From Euglena gracilis (taxonomy: Eukaryota; Euglenida; Euglenophyceae; Euglenales): a stretch of DNA of 64,000 nt. A model generated the notes under the pieces. The model saw only the letters and a program-made list of their open reading frames with translations, had not been told where the DNA came from and ran no database searches. A program made the position numbers and the translations under genes. The stretch is from positions 34,135,737 to 34,199,736 of the forward strand of contig CP154954.1 of assembly GCA_039621445.1 (NCBI GenBank), given 5' to 3'. Below, piece by piece: positions 40,501-52,000 of this stretch (position 1 is the stretch's first letter; every line of letters begins with the position of its first letter).

Positions 40501-43026
40501 ATCCGCCCGCCGCCCTTCGCAACAGTTAGGTAAAGGATCGCCGACCTCCAGCCGGGGCAGAGCGCTCGTTTTTGGAGCGCCGGCGCAGCCGATTTCGGCC
40601 GAAAACGGCCGAAAAATGACGTTTCTGGGGGCGTCCGTTACTTACGTGCTATTTTGCGCCTCCCGGGCGGTAACGGCTGCGTTTTACGCACGCCCGCCGC
40701 GGGCAAAATTGCGGCTATCCGCCCGCCGCCCTTCGCAACAGTTAGGTAAAGGATCGCCGACCTCTAGCCGGGGCAGAGCGCTCGTTTTTGGAGCGCCGGC
40801 GCAGCCGATTTCGGCCGAAAACGGCCGAAAAATGACGTTTCTGGGGGCGTCCGTTACTTACGTGCTATTTTGCGCCTCCCGGGCGGTAACGGCTGCGTTT
40901 TACGCACGCCCGCCGCGGGCAAAATTGCGGCTATCCGCCCGCCGCCCTTCGCAACAGTTAGGTAAAGGATCGCCGACCTCTAGCCGGGGCAGAGCGCTCG
41001 TTTTTGGAGCGCCGGCGCAGCCGATTTCGGCCGAAAACGGCCGAAAAATGACGTTTCTGGGGGCGTCCGTTACTTACGTGCTATTTTGCGCCTCCCGGGC
41101 GGTAACGGCTGCGTTTTACGCACGCCGCCGCGGGCAAAATTGCGGCTATCCGCCCGCCGCCCTTCGCAACAGTTAGGTAAAGGATCGCCGACCTCTAGCC
41201 GGGGCAGAGCGCTCGTTTTTGGAGCGCCGGCGCAGCCGATTTCGGCCGAAAACGGCCGAAAAATGACGTTTCTGGGGGCGTCCGTTACTTACGTGCTATT
41301 TTGCGCCTCCCGGGCGGTAACGGCTGCGTTTTACGCACGCCCGCCGCGGGCAAAATTGCGGCTATCCGCCCGCCGCCCTTCGCAACAGTTAGGTAAAGGA
41401 TCGCCGACCTCTAGCCGGGGCAGAGCGCTCGTTTTTGGAGCGCCGGCGCAGCCGATTTCGGCCGAAAACGGCCGAAAAATGACGTTTCTGGGGGCGTTCC
41501 TTACTTACGTGCTATTTTGCGCCTCCCGGGCGGTAACGGCTGCGTTTTACGCACGCCCGCCGCGGGCAAAATTGCGGCTATCGCCCGCCGCCCTTCGCAA
41601 CAGTTAGGTAAAGGATCGCCGACCTCTAGCCGGGGCAGCGCGCTCGTTTTTGGAGCGCCGGCGCAGCCGATTTCGGCCGAAAACGGCCGAAAAATGACGT
41701 TTCTGGGGGCGTCCGTTACTTACGTGCTATTTTGCGCCTCCCGGGCGGTAAAGGCTGCGTTTTACGCACGCCCGCCGCGGGCAAAATTGCGGCTATCCGC
41801 CCGCCGCCCTTCGCAACAGTTAGGTAATGGATCGCAAACCTCCAGCCGGTGCAGAGCGCTCGTTTTTGGAGCGCCGGCGCAGCCGGTTTCGGCCGAAAAA
41901 CAGCCGAAAAATGACGTTTCTGGGGGCGTCCGTTACTTACGTGCTATTTTGCGCCTCCCGGGCGGTAACGGCTGCGTTTTACGCACGCCCGCCGCGGGTA
42001 AAATTGCGGCTATCCGCCCGCCGCCCCTCTCAACAGTTAGGTAAAGGATCACCGACCTCCAGCCGGGGCAGAGCGCTCGTTTTTGGAGCGCCGGCGCAGC
42101 CGATTTCGGCCGAAAACGGCCAAAAAATGACGTTTCTGGGGGCGTCCGTTACTTACGTGCTATTTTGCGCCTCCCGGGCGGTAACGGCTGCGTTTTACGC
42201 ACGCCCGCCGCGGGCAAAATTGCGGCTATCCGCCCGCCGCCCTTCGCAACAGTTAGGTAAAGGAGCGCCGTGCTCTAGCCGGGGCAGAGCGCTCGTTTTT
42301 TGGAGTGCCGGCGCAGCCGATTTCGGCTGAAAAACGGCCGAAAAATGACGTTTTGGGGGGAGTCCGTCACTTACGTGCTATTTTGTGCCGCCTGGGCGGT
42401 AACGGCTGCGTTTTACGCACGCCCGGCGCGGGAAAAATTGCGGCTATCCGCCCGCCGCCCTTCGCAACAGTTAGGTAAAGGATCGCCGACCTCCAGCCGG
42501 TGCAGAGCACTCGTTTTTGGAGCGCCGGCGCAGCCGATTTCGGCCGAAAAACTGCCGAAAAATGACGTTTCTGGGGGCGTCCGTTACTTACGTGCTATTT
42601 TGCGCCTCCCGGGCGGTAACGACTGCGTTTTACGCACGCCCGCCGCGGGCAAAATTGCGGCTATCCGCCCGCCGCCCTTCGCAACAGTTAGTTAAAGGAT
42701 CGGCGACCTCCAGCCGGGGCAGAGCGCTCGTTTTTGGAGCGCCGGCGCAGCCGATTTCGGCCGAAAACGGCCGAAAAATGACGTTTCTGGGCGTCCGGTA
42801 CTTACGTGCTATTTTGCGCCTCCCGGGCGCTAACGGCTGCGTTTTACGCACGCCCGCCGCGGGCAAAATTGCGGCTATCCGCCCGCCGCCCTTCGCAACA
42901 GTTAGGTAAAGGATCGCCGACCTCCAGCCGGGACAGAGCGCTCGTTTTTGGAGCGCCGGCGCAGCCGATTTCGGCAGAAAACGGCCGAAAAATGACGTTT
43001 CTGGGGGCGTCCGTTACTTACGTGCT
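28549..43026 (+). repeat. 216-bp satellite array, block 3 (forward, right subfamily)
   Basis: About 67 monomers. The first 200 bp are still left-subfamily-like (GGCCAAAAAAAGACGTTTTTGG), then the text changes to the right subfamily: GCTCGTTTTTGG, CCGCGGGCAAAATT, GGCCGAAAAATGACGTTTCTGG. From about 28.9 to 38 kb monomers are nearly identical apart from a few damaged ones (30.18-30.54 kb). At 38581, 39013 and 39445 the variant GTTAGTTAAAGG recurs every 432 bp, showing a dimeric higher-order unit. Variation rises toward 42-43 kb. Confidence 0.97.
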
Positions 43027-43042
43027 TTTTTTTTTTTTTCGG
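43020..43042. other. satellite orientation switch 2 with a T14 tract
   Basis: Forward monomer text (TTACTTACGTGCT) ends at 43026 and reverse-orientation text (TTTTTCGGCCGTTTTC) begins after a run of 14 T (43026-43039), longer than the 4-5 T expected from either monomer. Confidence 0.88.
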
Positions 43043-46000
43043 CCGTTTTCGGCCGAAATCGGCTGCACCGGCGCTCCAAAAACGAGCGCTCTGCCCCGGA
43101 GAGAGGTCGTCGATCCTTTACCAAACTGTTGCGAATGGCGGCGGGCGGGTAGCCGCAATTTTGCTCGCGGCGGGCGTGCGTAAAATGCAGCCGTTACCGC
43201 CCTGGAGGCGCAAAATTGCACGTAAGTAACGGACGCCCCCAGAAACGTCATTTTTCGGCCGTTTTCGGCCGAAATCGGCTGCGCCGGTGCTCCAAAAACG
43301 AGCGCTCAGCAGCGAGCAGAATTGCGGCTATCCGCCCGCCGCCCTTCGCAACAGTTAGTTAAAGGATGGCCGACCTCTACCTGTGGCGGCGGGCGTGCGT
43401 AAAACGCAGCCGTTACCGCCCGGGAGGCCCAAAATAGCACGTAAGTAACCGACGCCCCCGAAAAACGTCACTTTTCGTCCGTTTCCGACCAAAATCGGTT
43501 GCGCCGGCGCTCCAAAAGGGGCGCTATGCCCCGGCTAGAGGTCGGCTATCCTTGACCTAACTGTTGCGAAGGGCGGCGGGCGGATAGCCGCATTTTTGCC
43601 CGCGGCGGGCGTGCGCAAACGCTGCCGTTACCGCCCGGGAGGTGCAAAATAGCATGTAAGTAACGGACGCCCCCAGAAACGTCATTTTTCGGCCGTTTTC
43701 GGCCGAAATCCAACGCGGCAAAAACGAGCGCTCTGCCCCGGCTAGAGGTCGGTGATCCTTTACCTAACTGTTGAGAAGGGCAGCGGGCGGATAGCCGCAA
43801 TTTTGCCCGCGGCGGGCGTGCGTAAAACGCAGCCGTTACCGCCCGGGAGGCGCAAAATAGCACGTAAGTGACGGACGCCCCCCAAAAACCTCATTTGTCG
43901 GCCGTTTTCGGCCGAAATCGGCTGCGCCGGCGCTCCAAAAACGAGCGCTCTGCCCCGACTAGAGGTCGGCGATCCTTTACCTAACTGTTGCGAATGGCGG
44001 CGGGCGGGTAGCCGCAATTTTGCTCGCGGCGGGCGTGCGTAAAATGCAGCCGTTACCGCCCTGGAGGCGCAAAATTGCACGTAAGTAACGGACGCCCCCA
44101 GAAACGTCATTTTTCGGCCGTTTTCGGCCAAAATCGGCTGCGCCGGCGCTCCAAAAACCAGCGCTCTGCCCCAGCTAGAGGTCGGCGATCCTTTACCTAA
44201 CTGTTTCGAAGGGCGGGGTGCGGATAGCCGCAGTTTTGCCCGCGGCGGGCGTGCGTAAAACGCGGCCGTTACCGCCCGGGAGGTGCAAAATAGCACGTAA
44301 GTAAACGACGCCGCCCAAAAACGTCATTTTGGGCCGTTTTCGGCCGAAATCGGCTGCGCCGGCGCTCCAAAAACGAGCGCTCAGCAGCGAGCAGAATTGC
44401 GGCTATCCGCCCGCCGCCCTTCGCAACAGTTAGTTAAAGGATGGCCGACCTCTACCTGTGGCGGCGGGCGTGCGTAAAACGCAGCCGTTACCGCCCGGGA
44501 GGCGCAAAATAGCACGTAAGTGACGGACGCCCCCCAAAAACCTCATTTGTCGGCCGTTTTCGGCCGAAATCGGCTGCGCCGGCGCTCCAAAAACGAGCGC
44601 TCTACCCCGACTACAGGTCGGCGATCCTTTACCTAACTGTTGCGAAGGGCGGCGGGCGGATAGCCGCAATTTTGCCCGCGGCGGGCGTGCGTAAAACGCA
44701 GCCGTTACCGCCGGGATGCGCAAAATAGCACGTAAGTAACGGACGCCCCCAGAAACGTCATTTTTCGGCCGTTTTCTACCGAAATCGGCTGCGCCGGCGC
44801 TCCAAAAACGAGCGCTCTGCCCCGGTCAGAGGTCGAAGCTCCTTTACCTAACTGTTGCGAAGGGCGGCGGGCGGATATCCGCAATTTTGCCCGCGGCGGG
44901 CGTGCGTAAAACGCAGCCGTTACCGCCCGGGAGGTGCAAAATAGCACGTAAGTAACGGACGCCCCCAGAAACGTCATTTTTCGGCCGTTTTCGGCCGAAA
45001 TTGGCTGCGCCGGCGCTCCAAACGAGCGCTCTGCCCCGGCTAGAGGTCGGCGATCCTTTACCTAACTGTTGCGAAAGGGCGGCGGGCGGATAGCCGCAAT
45101 TTTGCCCGCGGCGGGCGTGCGTAAAACGCAGCCGTTACCGCCGGGATGCGCAAAATAGCACGTAAGTAACGGACGCCCCCAGAAACGTCATTTTTCGGCC
45201 GTTTTCTACCGAAATCGGCTGCGCCGGCGCTCCAAAAACGAGCGCTCTGCCCCGGCTAGAGGTCGGCGATCCTTTACCTAACTGTTGCGAAGGGCGGCGG
45301 GCGGATAGCCGCAATTTTTCTGGCGGCGGGCGTGCGTAAAACGCAGCCGTTACCGCCCGGGAGGTGCAAAATAGCACGTAAGTAACGGACGCCCCCAGAA
45401 ACGTCATTTTTCGGCCGTTTTCGGCCGAAATTGGCTGCGCCGGCGCTCCAAAAACGAGCGCTCTGCCCCGGCTAGAGGTCGGCGATCCTTTACCTAACTG
45501 TTGCGAAGGGCGGCGGGCGGATAGCCGCAATTTTGCCCGCGGCGGGCGTGCGTAAAACGCAGCCGTTACCGCCCGGGAGGTGCAAAATAGCACGTAAGTG
45601 ACGGACGCCACCAAAAAACGTCATTTTTCGGCCGTTTTCGGCCGAAATCGGCTGCACCGGCGCTCCAAAAACGAGCGCTCTGCCCCGGTCAGAGGTCGGC
45701 GATCCTTTACCAAACTGTTGCGAATGGCGGCGGGCGGGTAGCCGCAATTTTGCTCACGGCGGGCGTGCGTAAAATGCAGCCGTTACCGCCCTGGAGGCGC
45801 AAAATTGCACGTAAGTAACGGACGCCCCCAGAAACGTCATTTTTCGGCCGTTTTCGGCCGAAATCGGCTGCGCCGGCGCTCCAAAAACCAGCGCTCTGCC
45901 CCAGCTAGAGGTCGGCGATCCTTTACCTAACTGTTTCGAAGGGCGGGGTGCGGATAGCCGCAGTTTTGCCCGCGGCGGGCGTGCGTAAAATGCGGCCGTT

Positions 46001-49000
46001 ACCGCCCGGGAGGTGCAAAATAGCACGTAAGTAAACGACGCCGCCCAAAAACGTCATTTTGGGCCGTTTTCGGCCGAAATCGGCTGCGCCGGCGCTCCAA
46101 AAATGAGCGCTCATCAGCGAGCAGAATTGCGGCTATCCGCCCGCCGCCCTTCGCAACAGTTAGTTAAAGGATGGCCGACCTCTACCTGTGGCGGCGGGCG
46201 TGCGTAAAACGCAGCCGTTACCGCCCGGGAGGCGCAAAATAGCACGTAAGTGACGGACGCCCCCCAAAAACCTCATTTGTCGGCCGTTTTCGGCCGAAAT
46301 CGGCTGCGCCGGCGCTCCAAAAACGAGCGCTCTGCCCCGACCAGAGGTCGGCGATCCTTTACCTAACTGTTGCGAAGGGCGGCGGGCGGATAGCCGCAAT
46401 TTTGCCCGCGGCGGGCGTGCGTAAAACGCAGCCGTTACCGCCGGGAGGCGCAAAAAAGCACGTAAGTAACGGACGCCCCCAGAAACGTCATTTTTCGGCC
46501 GTTTTCTACCGAAATCGGCTGCGCCGGCGCTCCAAAAACGAGCGCTCTGCCCCGGTCAGAGGTCGAAGCTCCTTTACCTAACTGTTGCGAAGGGCGGCGG
46601 GCGGATATCCGCAATTTTTCCGGCGGCGGGCGTGCGTAAAACGCAGCCGTTACCGCCCGGGAGGTGCAAAATAGCACGTAAGTAACGGACGCCCCCAGAA
46701 ACGTCATTTTTCGGCCGTTTTCGGCCGAAATTGGCTGCGCCGGCGCTCCAAAAACGAGCGCTCTGCCCCGGCTAGAGGTCGGCGATCCTTTACCTAACTG
46801 TTTCGAAGGGCGGGGTGCGGATAGCCGCAGTTTTGCCCGCGGCGGGCGTGCGTAAAACGCGGCCGTTACCGCCCGGGAGGTGCAAAATAGCACGTAAGTA
46901 AACGACGCCGCCCAAAAACGTCATTTTGGGCCGTTTTCGGCCGAAATCGGCTGCGCCGGCGCTCCAAAAACGAGCGCTCAGCAGCGAGCAGAATTGCGGC
47001 TATCCGCCCGCCGCCCTTCGCAACAGTTAGTTAAAGGATGGCCGACCTCTACCTGTGGCGGCGGGCGTGCGTAAAACGCAGCCGTTACCGCCCGGGAGGC
47101 GCAAAATAGCACGTAAGTGACGGACGCCCCCCAAAAACCTCATTTGTCGGCCGTTTTCGGCCGAAATCGGCTGCGCCGGCGCTCCAAAAACGAGCGCTCT
47201 GCCCCGGCTAGAGGTCGGCGATCCTTTACCTAACTGTTGCGAAGGGCGGCGGGCGGATAGCCGCAATTTTGCCCGCGGCGGGCGTGCGTAAAACGCAGCC
47301 GTTACCGCCGGGAGGCGCAAAATAGCACGTAAGTAACGGACGCCCCCAGAAACGTCATTTTTCGGCCGTTTTCGGCCGAAATCGGCTGCGCCGGCGCTCC
47401 AAAAACGAGCGCTCTGCCCCGGCTAGAGGTCGGCGATCCTTTACCTAACTGTTGCGAAGGGCGGCGGGCGGATAGCCGCAATTTTTCTGGCGGCGGGCGT
47501 GCGTAAAACGCAGCCGTTACCGCCCGGGAGGTGCAAAATAGCACGTAAGTAACGGACGCCCCCAGAAACGCCATTTTTCGGCCGTTTTCGGCCGAAATTG
47601 GCTGCGCCGGCGCTCCAAAAACGAGCGCTCTGCCCCGGCTAGAGGTCGGCGATCCTTTACCTAACTGTTGCAAAGGGCGGCGGGCGGATAGCCGCAATTT
47701 TGCCCGCGGCGGGCGTGCGTAAAACGCAGCCGTTACCGCCCGGGAGGCGCAAAATAGCACGTAAGTAACGGACGCCACCAAAAAACGTCATTTTTCGGCC
47801 GTTTTCGGCCGAAATCGGCTGCGCCGGCGCTCCAAAAACGAGCGCTCTGCCCCGGCTAGAGGTCGGCGATCCTTTACCAAACTGTTGCGAAGGGCGGCGG
47901 GCGGATAGCCGCAATTTTGCCCGCGGCGGGCGTGCGTAAAATGCAGCCGTTACCGCCCGGGAGGCGCAAAATAGCACGTAAGTAACGGACGCCCCCAGAA
48001 ACGTCATTTTTCGGCCGTTTTCGGCCGAAATCGGCTGCGCCGGCGCTCCAAAAACGAGCGCTCTGCCCCCGGCTAGAGGTCGGCGATCCTTTACCTAACT
48101 GTTGCGAAGGGCGGCGGGCGGATAGCCGCAATTTTGCCCGCGGCGGGCGTGCGTAAAACGCGGCCGTTACCGCCCGGGAGGTGCAAAATAGCACGTAAGT
48201 AAACGACGCCGCCCAAAAACGTCATTTTGGGCCGTTTTCGGCCGAAATCGGCTGCGCCGGCGCTCCAAAAATGAGCGCTCATCAGCGAGCAGAATTGCGG
48301 CTATCCGCCCGCCGCCCTTCGCAACAGTTAGTTAAAGGATGGCCGACCTCTACCTGTGGCGGCGGGCGTGCGTAAAACGCAGCCGTTACCGCCCGGGAGG
48401 CGCAAAATAGCACGTAAGTAACGGACGCCCCCCAAAAACGTCATTTTTCGGCCGTTTTCGGCCGAAATCGGCTGCGCCGGCGCTCCAAAAACGAGCGCTC
48501 TGCCCCGGCTAGAGGTCGGCGATCCTTTACCTAACTGTTGCGAAGGGCGGCGGGCGGATAGCCGCAATTTTGCCCGCGGCGGGCGTGCGTAAAACGCAGC
48601 CGTTACCGCCGGGAGGCGCAAAAAAGCACGTAAGTAACGGACGCCCCCAGAAACGTCATTTTTCGGCCGTTTTCTACCGAAATCGGCTGCGCCGGCGCTC
48701 CAAAAACGAGCGCTCTGCCCCGGTCAGAGGTCGAAGCTCCTTTACCTAACTGTTGCGAAGGGCGGCGGGCGGATATCCGCAATTTTTCCGGCGGCGGGCG
48801 TGCGTAAAACGCAGCCGTTACCGCCCGGGAGGCGCAAAATAGCACGTAAGTAACGGACGCCCCCAGAAACGTCATTTTTCGGCCGTTTTCGGCCGAAATC
48901 GGCTGCGCCGGCGCTCCAAACGAGCGCTCTGCCCCGGCTAGAGGTCGGCGATCCTTTACCTAACTGTTGCGAAGGGTGGCAGGCGGATAGCCGCAGTTTT

Positions 49001-52000
49001 ACCCGCGGCGGGCGTGCGTAAAACGCGGCCGTTACCGCCCCGGAGGCGCAAAATAGCACGTAAGTAACAGAAGCCCCCGAAAAAAGTCATTTTTCGGCCG
49101 TTTTCGACCGAAATCGGCTGCGCCGGCGTTCCAAAAACGAGCGCTCTGCCCCGGCTAGAGGTCGGCGATCCTTTACCTAACTGTTGCGAAGGGCGGGGTG
49201 CGGATAGCCGCAGTTTTGCCCGCGGCGGGCGTGCGTAAAACGCAGCCGTTACCGCCCGAGAGGTGCAAAATAGCAGGTAAGTTACGGACGCCCCCGAAAA
49301 ACGTCATTTCTTGGCCGTTTTCGGCCGAAATCGGCTGCGCCAGCGCTCCAAAAACGAGCGCTTTGCCCCGGCTAGAAGTCGGCGATCCTTTACGTAACTG
49401 TTGCGAAGGGCGGCGGTCGGATAGCCGCAATTTTGTCCGCGGCGGGTGTGCGTAAAATGCAGCCGTTACCGCACAGGAGGTGCAAAATAGCTCGCAAGTA
49501 ACGGACGCCCCCGAAAAACGACATTTTTCGACCGTTTTCGGCCAAAATCGGCTGCGCCGGCGCTCCAAAAACGAGCGCTCTGCCCCGGCTAGAGGTCGGC
49601 GATCCTTTACCTAACTGTTGCGAAGGGCGGCGGGCGGATAGCCGCAACTTTGCCTGCGGCGGGCGTGCGTAAAACGCAGCCGTTACCGCCCGGGAGGCAC
49701 AAAAAAGCACGTAAGTAACGGACGCCCGCAGAAACGTCATTTTCGGCCGTTTTCGGCCGAAATCGGCTGCGCCGGCGCTCCAAAAACGAGCGCTCTGCCC
49801 CGACTACCTTTACCTAACTTTTGCGAAGGGCGACGCTCGGATAGCCTCAATTTTGCTCGCGGCTGGCGTGCGTAAAACGCAGCCGTTACCGCCCGGGAGG
49901 CGCAAAATAGCACGTAAGTAACGGACGCCCCAGAAACGTCATTTTTCGGCCGTTTTCGGCCGAAATCGGCTGCGCCGGCGCTCCAAAAACGAGCGCTCTG
50001 CCCCGGCTAGAGGTCGGCGATCCTTTACCTAACTGTTGCGAAGGGCGGCGGGCGGATAGCCGCAATTTTGCCCGCGGCGGGCGTGCGTAAAACGCAGCCG
50101 TTACCGCCCGGGAGGCGCAAAATAGCACGTAAGTAACGGACGCCCCCAGAAACGTCATTTTTCGGCCGTTTTCGGCCGAAATCGGCTGCGCCGGCGCTCC
50201 AAAAACGAGCGCTCTGCCCCGGCTAGAGGTCGGCGATCCTTTACCTAACTGTTGCGAAGGGCGGCGGGCGGATAGCCGCAATTTTGCCCGCGGCGGGCGG
50301 TGCGGGAGGCGCAAAGTAGCACGTAAGTAACGGACGCCCCCAGAAACGTCATTTTTCGGCCGTTTTCGGCCGAAATCGGCTGCGCCGGCGCTCCAAAAAC
50401 GAGCGCTCTGCCCCGGCTAGAGGTCGGCGATCCTTTACCTAACTGTTGCGAAGGGCGGCGGGCGGATAGCCGCAATTTTGCCCGCGGCGGGCGTGCGTAA
50501 AACGCAGCCGTTACCGCCCGGGAGGCGCAAAATAGCACGTAAGTAACGGACGCCCCCAGAAACGTCATTTTTCGGCCGTTTTCGGCCGAAATCGGCTGCG
50601 CCGGCGCTCCAAAAACGAGCGCTCTGCCCCGGCTAGAGGTCGGCGATCCTTTACCTAACTGTTGCGAAGGGCGGGGTGCGGATAGCCGCAGTTTTGCCCG
50701 CGGCGGGCGTGCGTAAAACGCGGCCGTTACCGCCCAGGAGGTGCAAAATAGCACATAAGTAAACGACGCCCCCCAAAAACGTCATTTTTCGGCCGTTTTC
50801 GGCCGAAATCGGCTGCGCCGGTGCTCCAAAAACGAGCGCTCAGCAGCGAGCAGAATTGCGGCTATCCGCCCGCCGCCCTTCACAACAGTTAGTTAAAGGA
50901 TGACCGACCTCTAGCTGTGGCGGCGGGCGTGCGTAAAACGCAGCCGTTACCGCCCGGGAGGTGCAAAATAGCACGTAAGTAACGGACGCCCCCAGAAACG
51001 TCATTTTTCGGCCGTTTTCGGCCGAAATCGGCTGCGCCGGCGCTCCAAAAACGAGCGCTCTGCCCCGGCTAGAGGTCGGCGATCCTTTACCTAACTGTTG
51101 CGAAGGGTGGCAGGCGGATAGCCGCAGTTTTGCCAGCGGCGGGCGTGCGTAAAACGCGGCCGTTACCGCCCCGGAGGCGCAAAATAGCACGTAAGTAACA
51201 GACGCCCCCGAAAAAAGTCATTTTTCGGCCGTTTTCGACCGAAATCGGCTGCGCCGGCGTTCCAAAAACGAGCGCTCTGCCCCGGCTAGAGGTCGGCGTT
51301 CCTTTACCTAACTGTTGCGAAGGGCGGTGGGTGGATAGCCGCAATTTTGCCGGCGGCGGGCGTGCGTAAAACGCAGCCGTTACCGCCCGGGAGGTACAAA
51401 ATAGCACATAAGTAAACGACGCCCCCCAAAAACGTCATTTTTCGGCCGTTTTCGGCCGAAATCGGCTGCGCCGGTGCTCCAAAAACGAGCGCTCAGCAGC
51501 GAGCAGAATTGCGGCTATCCGCCCGCCGCCCTTCACAACAGTTAGTTAAAGGATGACCGACCTCTAGCTGTGGCGGCGGGCGTGCGTAAAACGCAGCCGT
51601 TACCGCCCGGGAGGTGCAAAATAGCACGTAAGTAACGGACGCCCCCAGAAACGTCATTTTTCGGCCGTTTTCGGCCGAAATCGGCTGCGCCGGCGCTCCA
51701 AAAACGAGCGCTCTGCCCCGGCTAGAGGTCGGCGATCCTTTACCTAACTGTTGCGAAGGGTGGCAGGCGGATAGCCGCAGTTTTGCCAGCGGCGGGCGTG
51801 CGTAAAACGCGGCCGTTACCGCCCCGGAGGCGCAAAATAGCACGTAAGTAACAGACGCTCCCGAAAAAAGTCATTTTTCGGCCGTTTTCGACCGAAATCG
51901 GCTGCGCCAGCGCTCCAAAAACGAGCGCTATGCCCCGGCTAGAGGTCGGCGATCCTTTACCTACCTGTTGCGAAGGGCGGCGGGCGGATAGCCGCAATTT

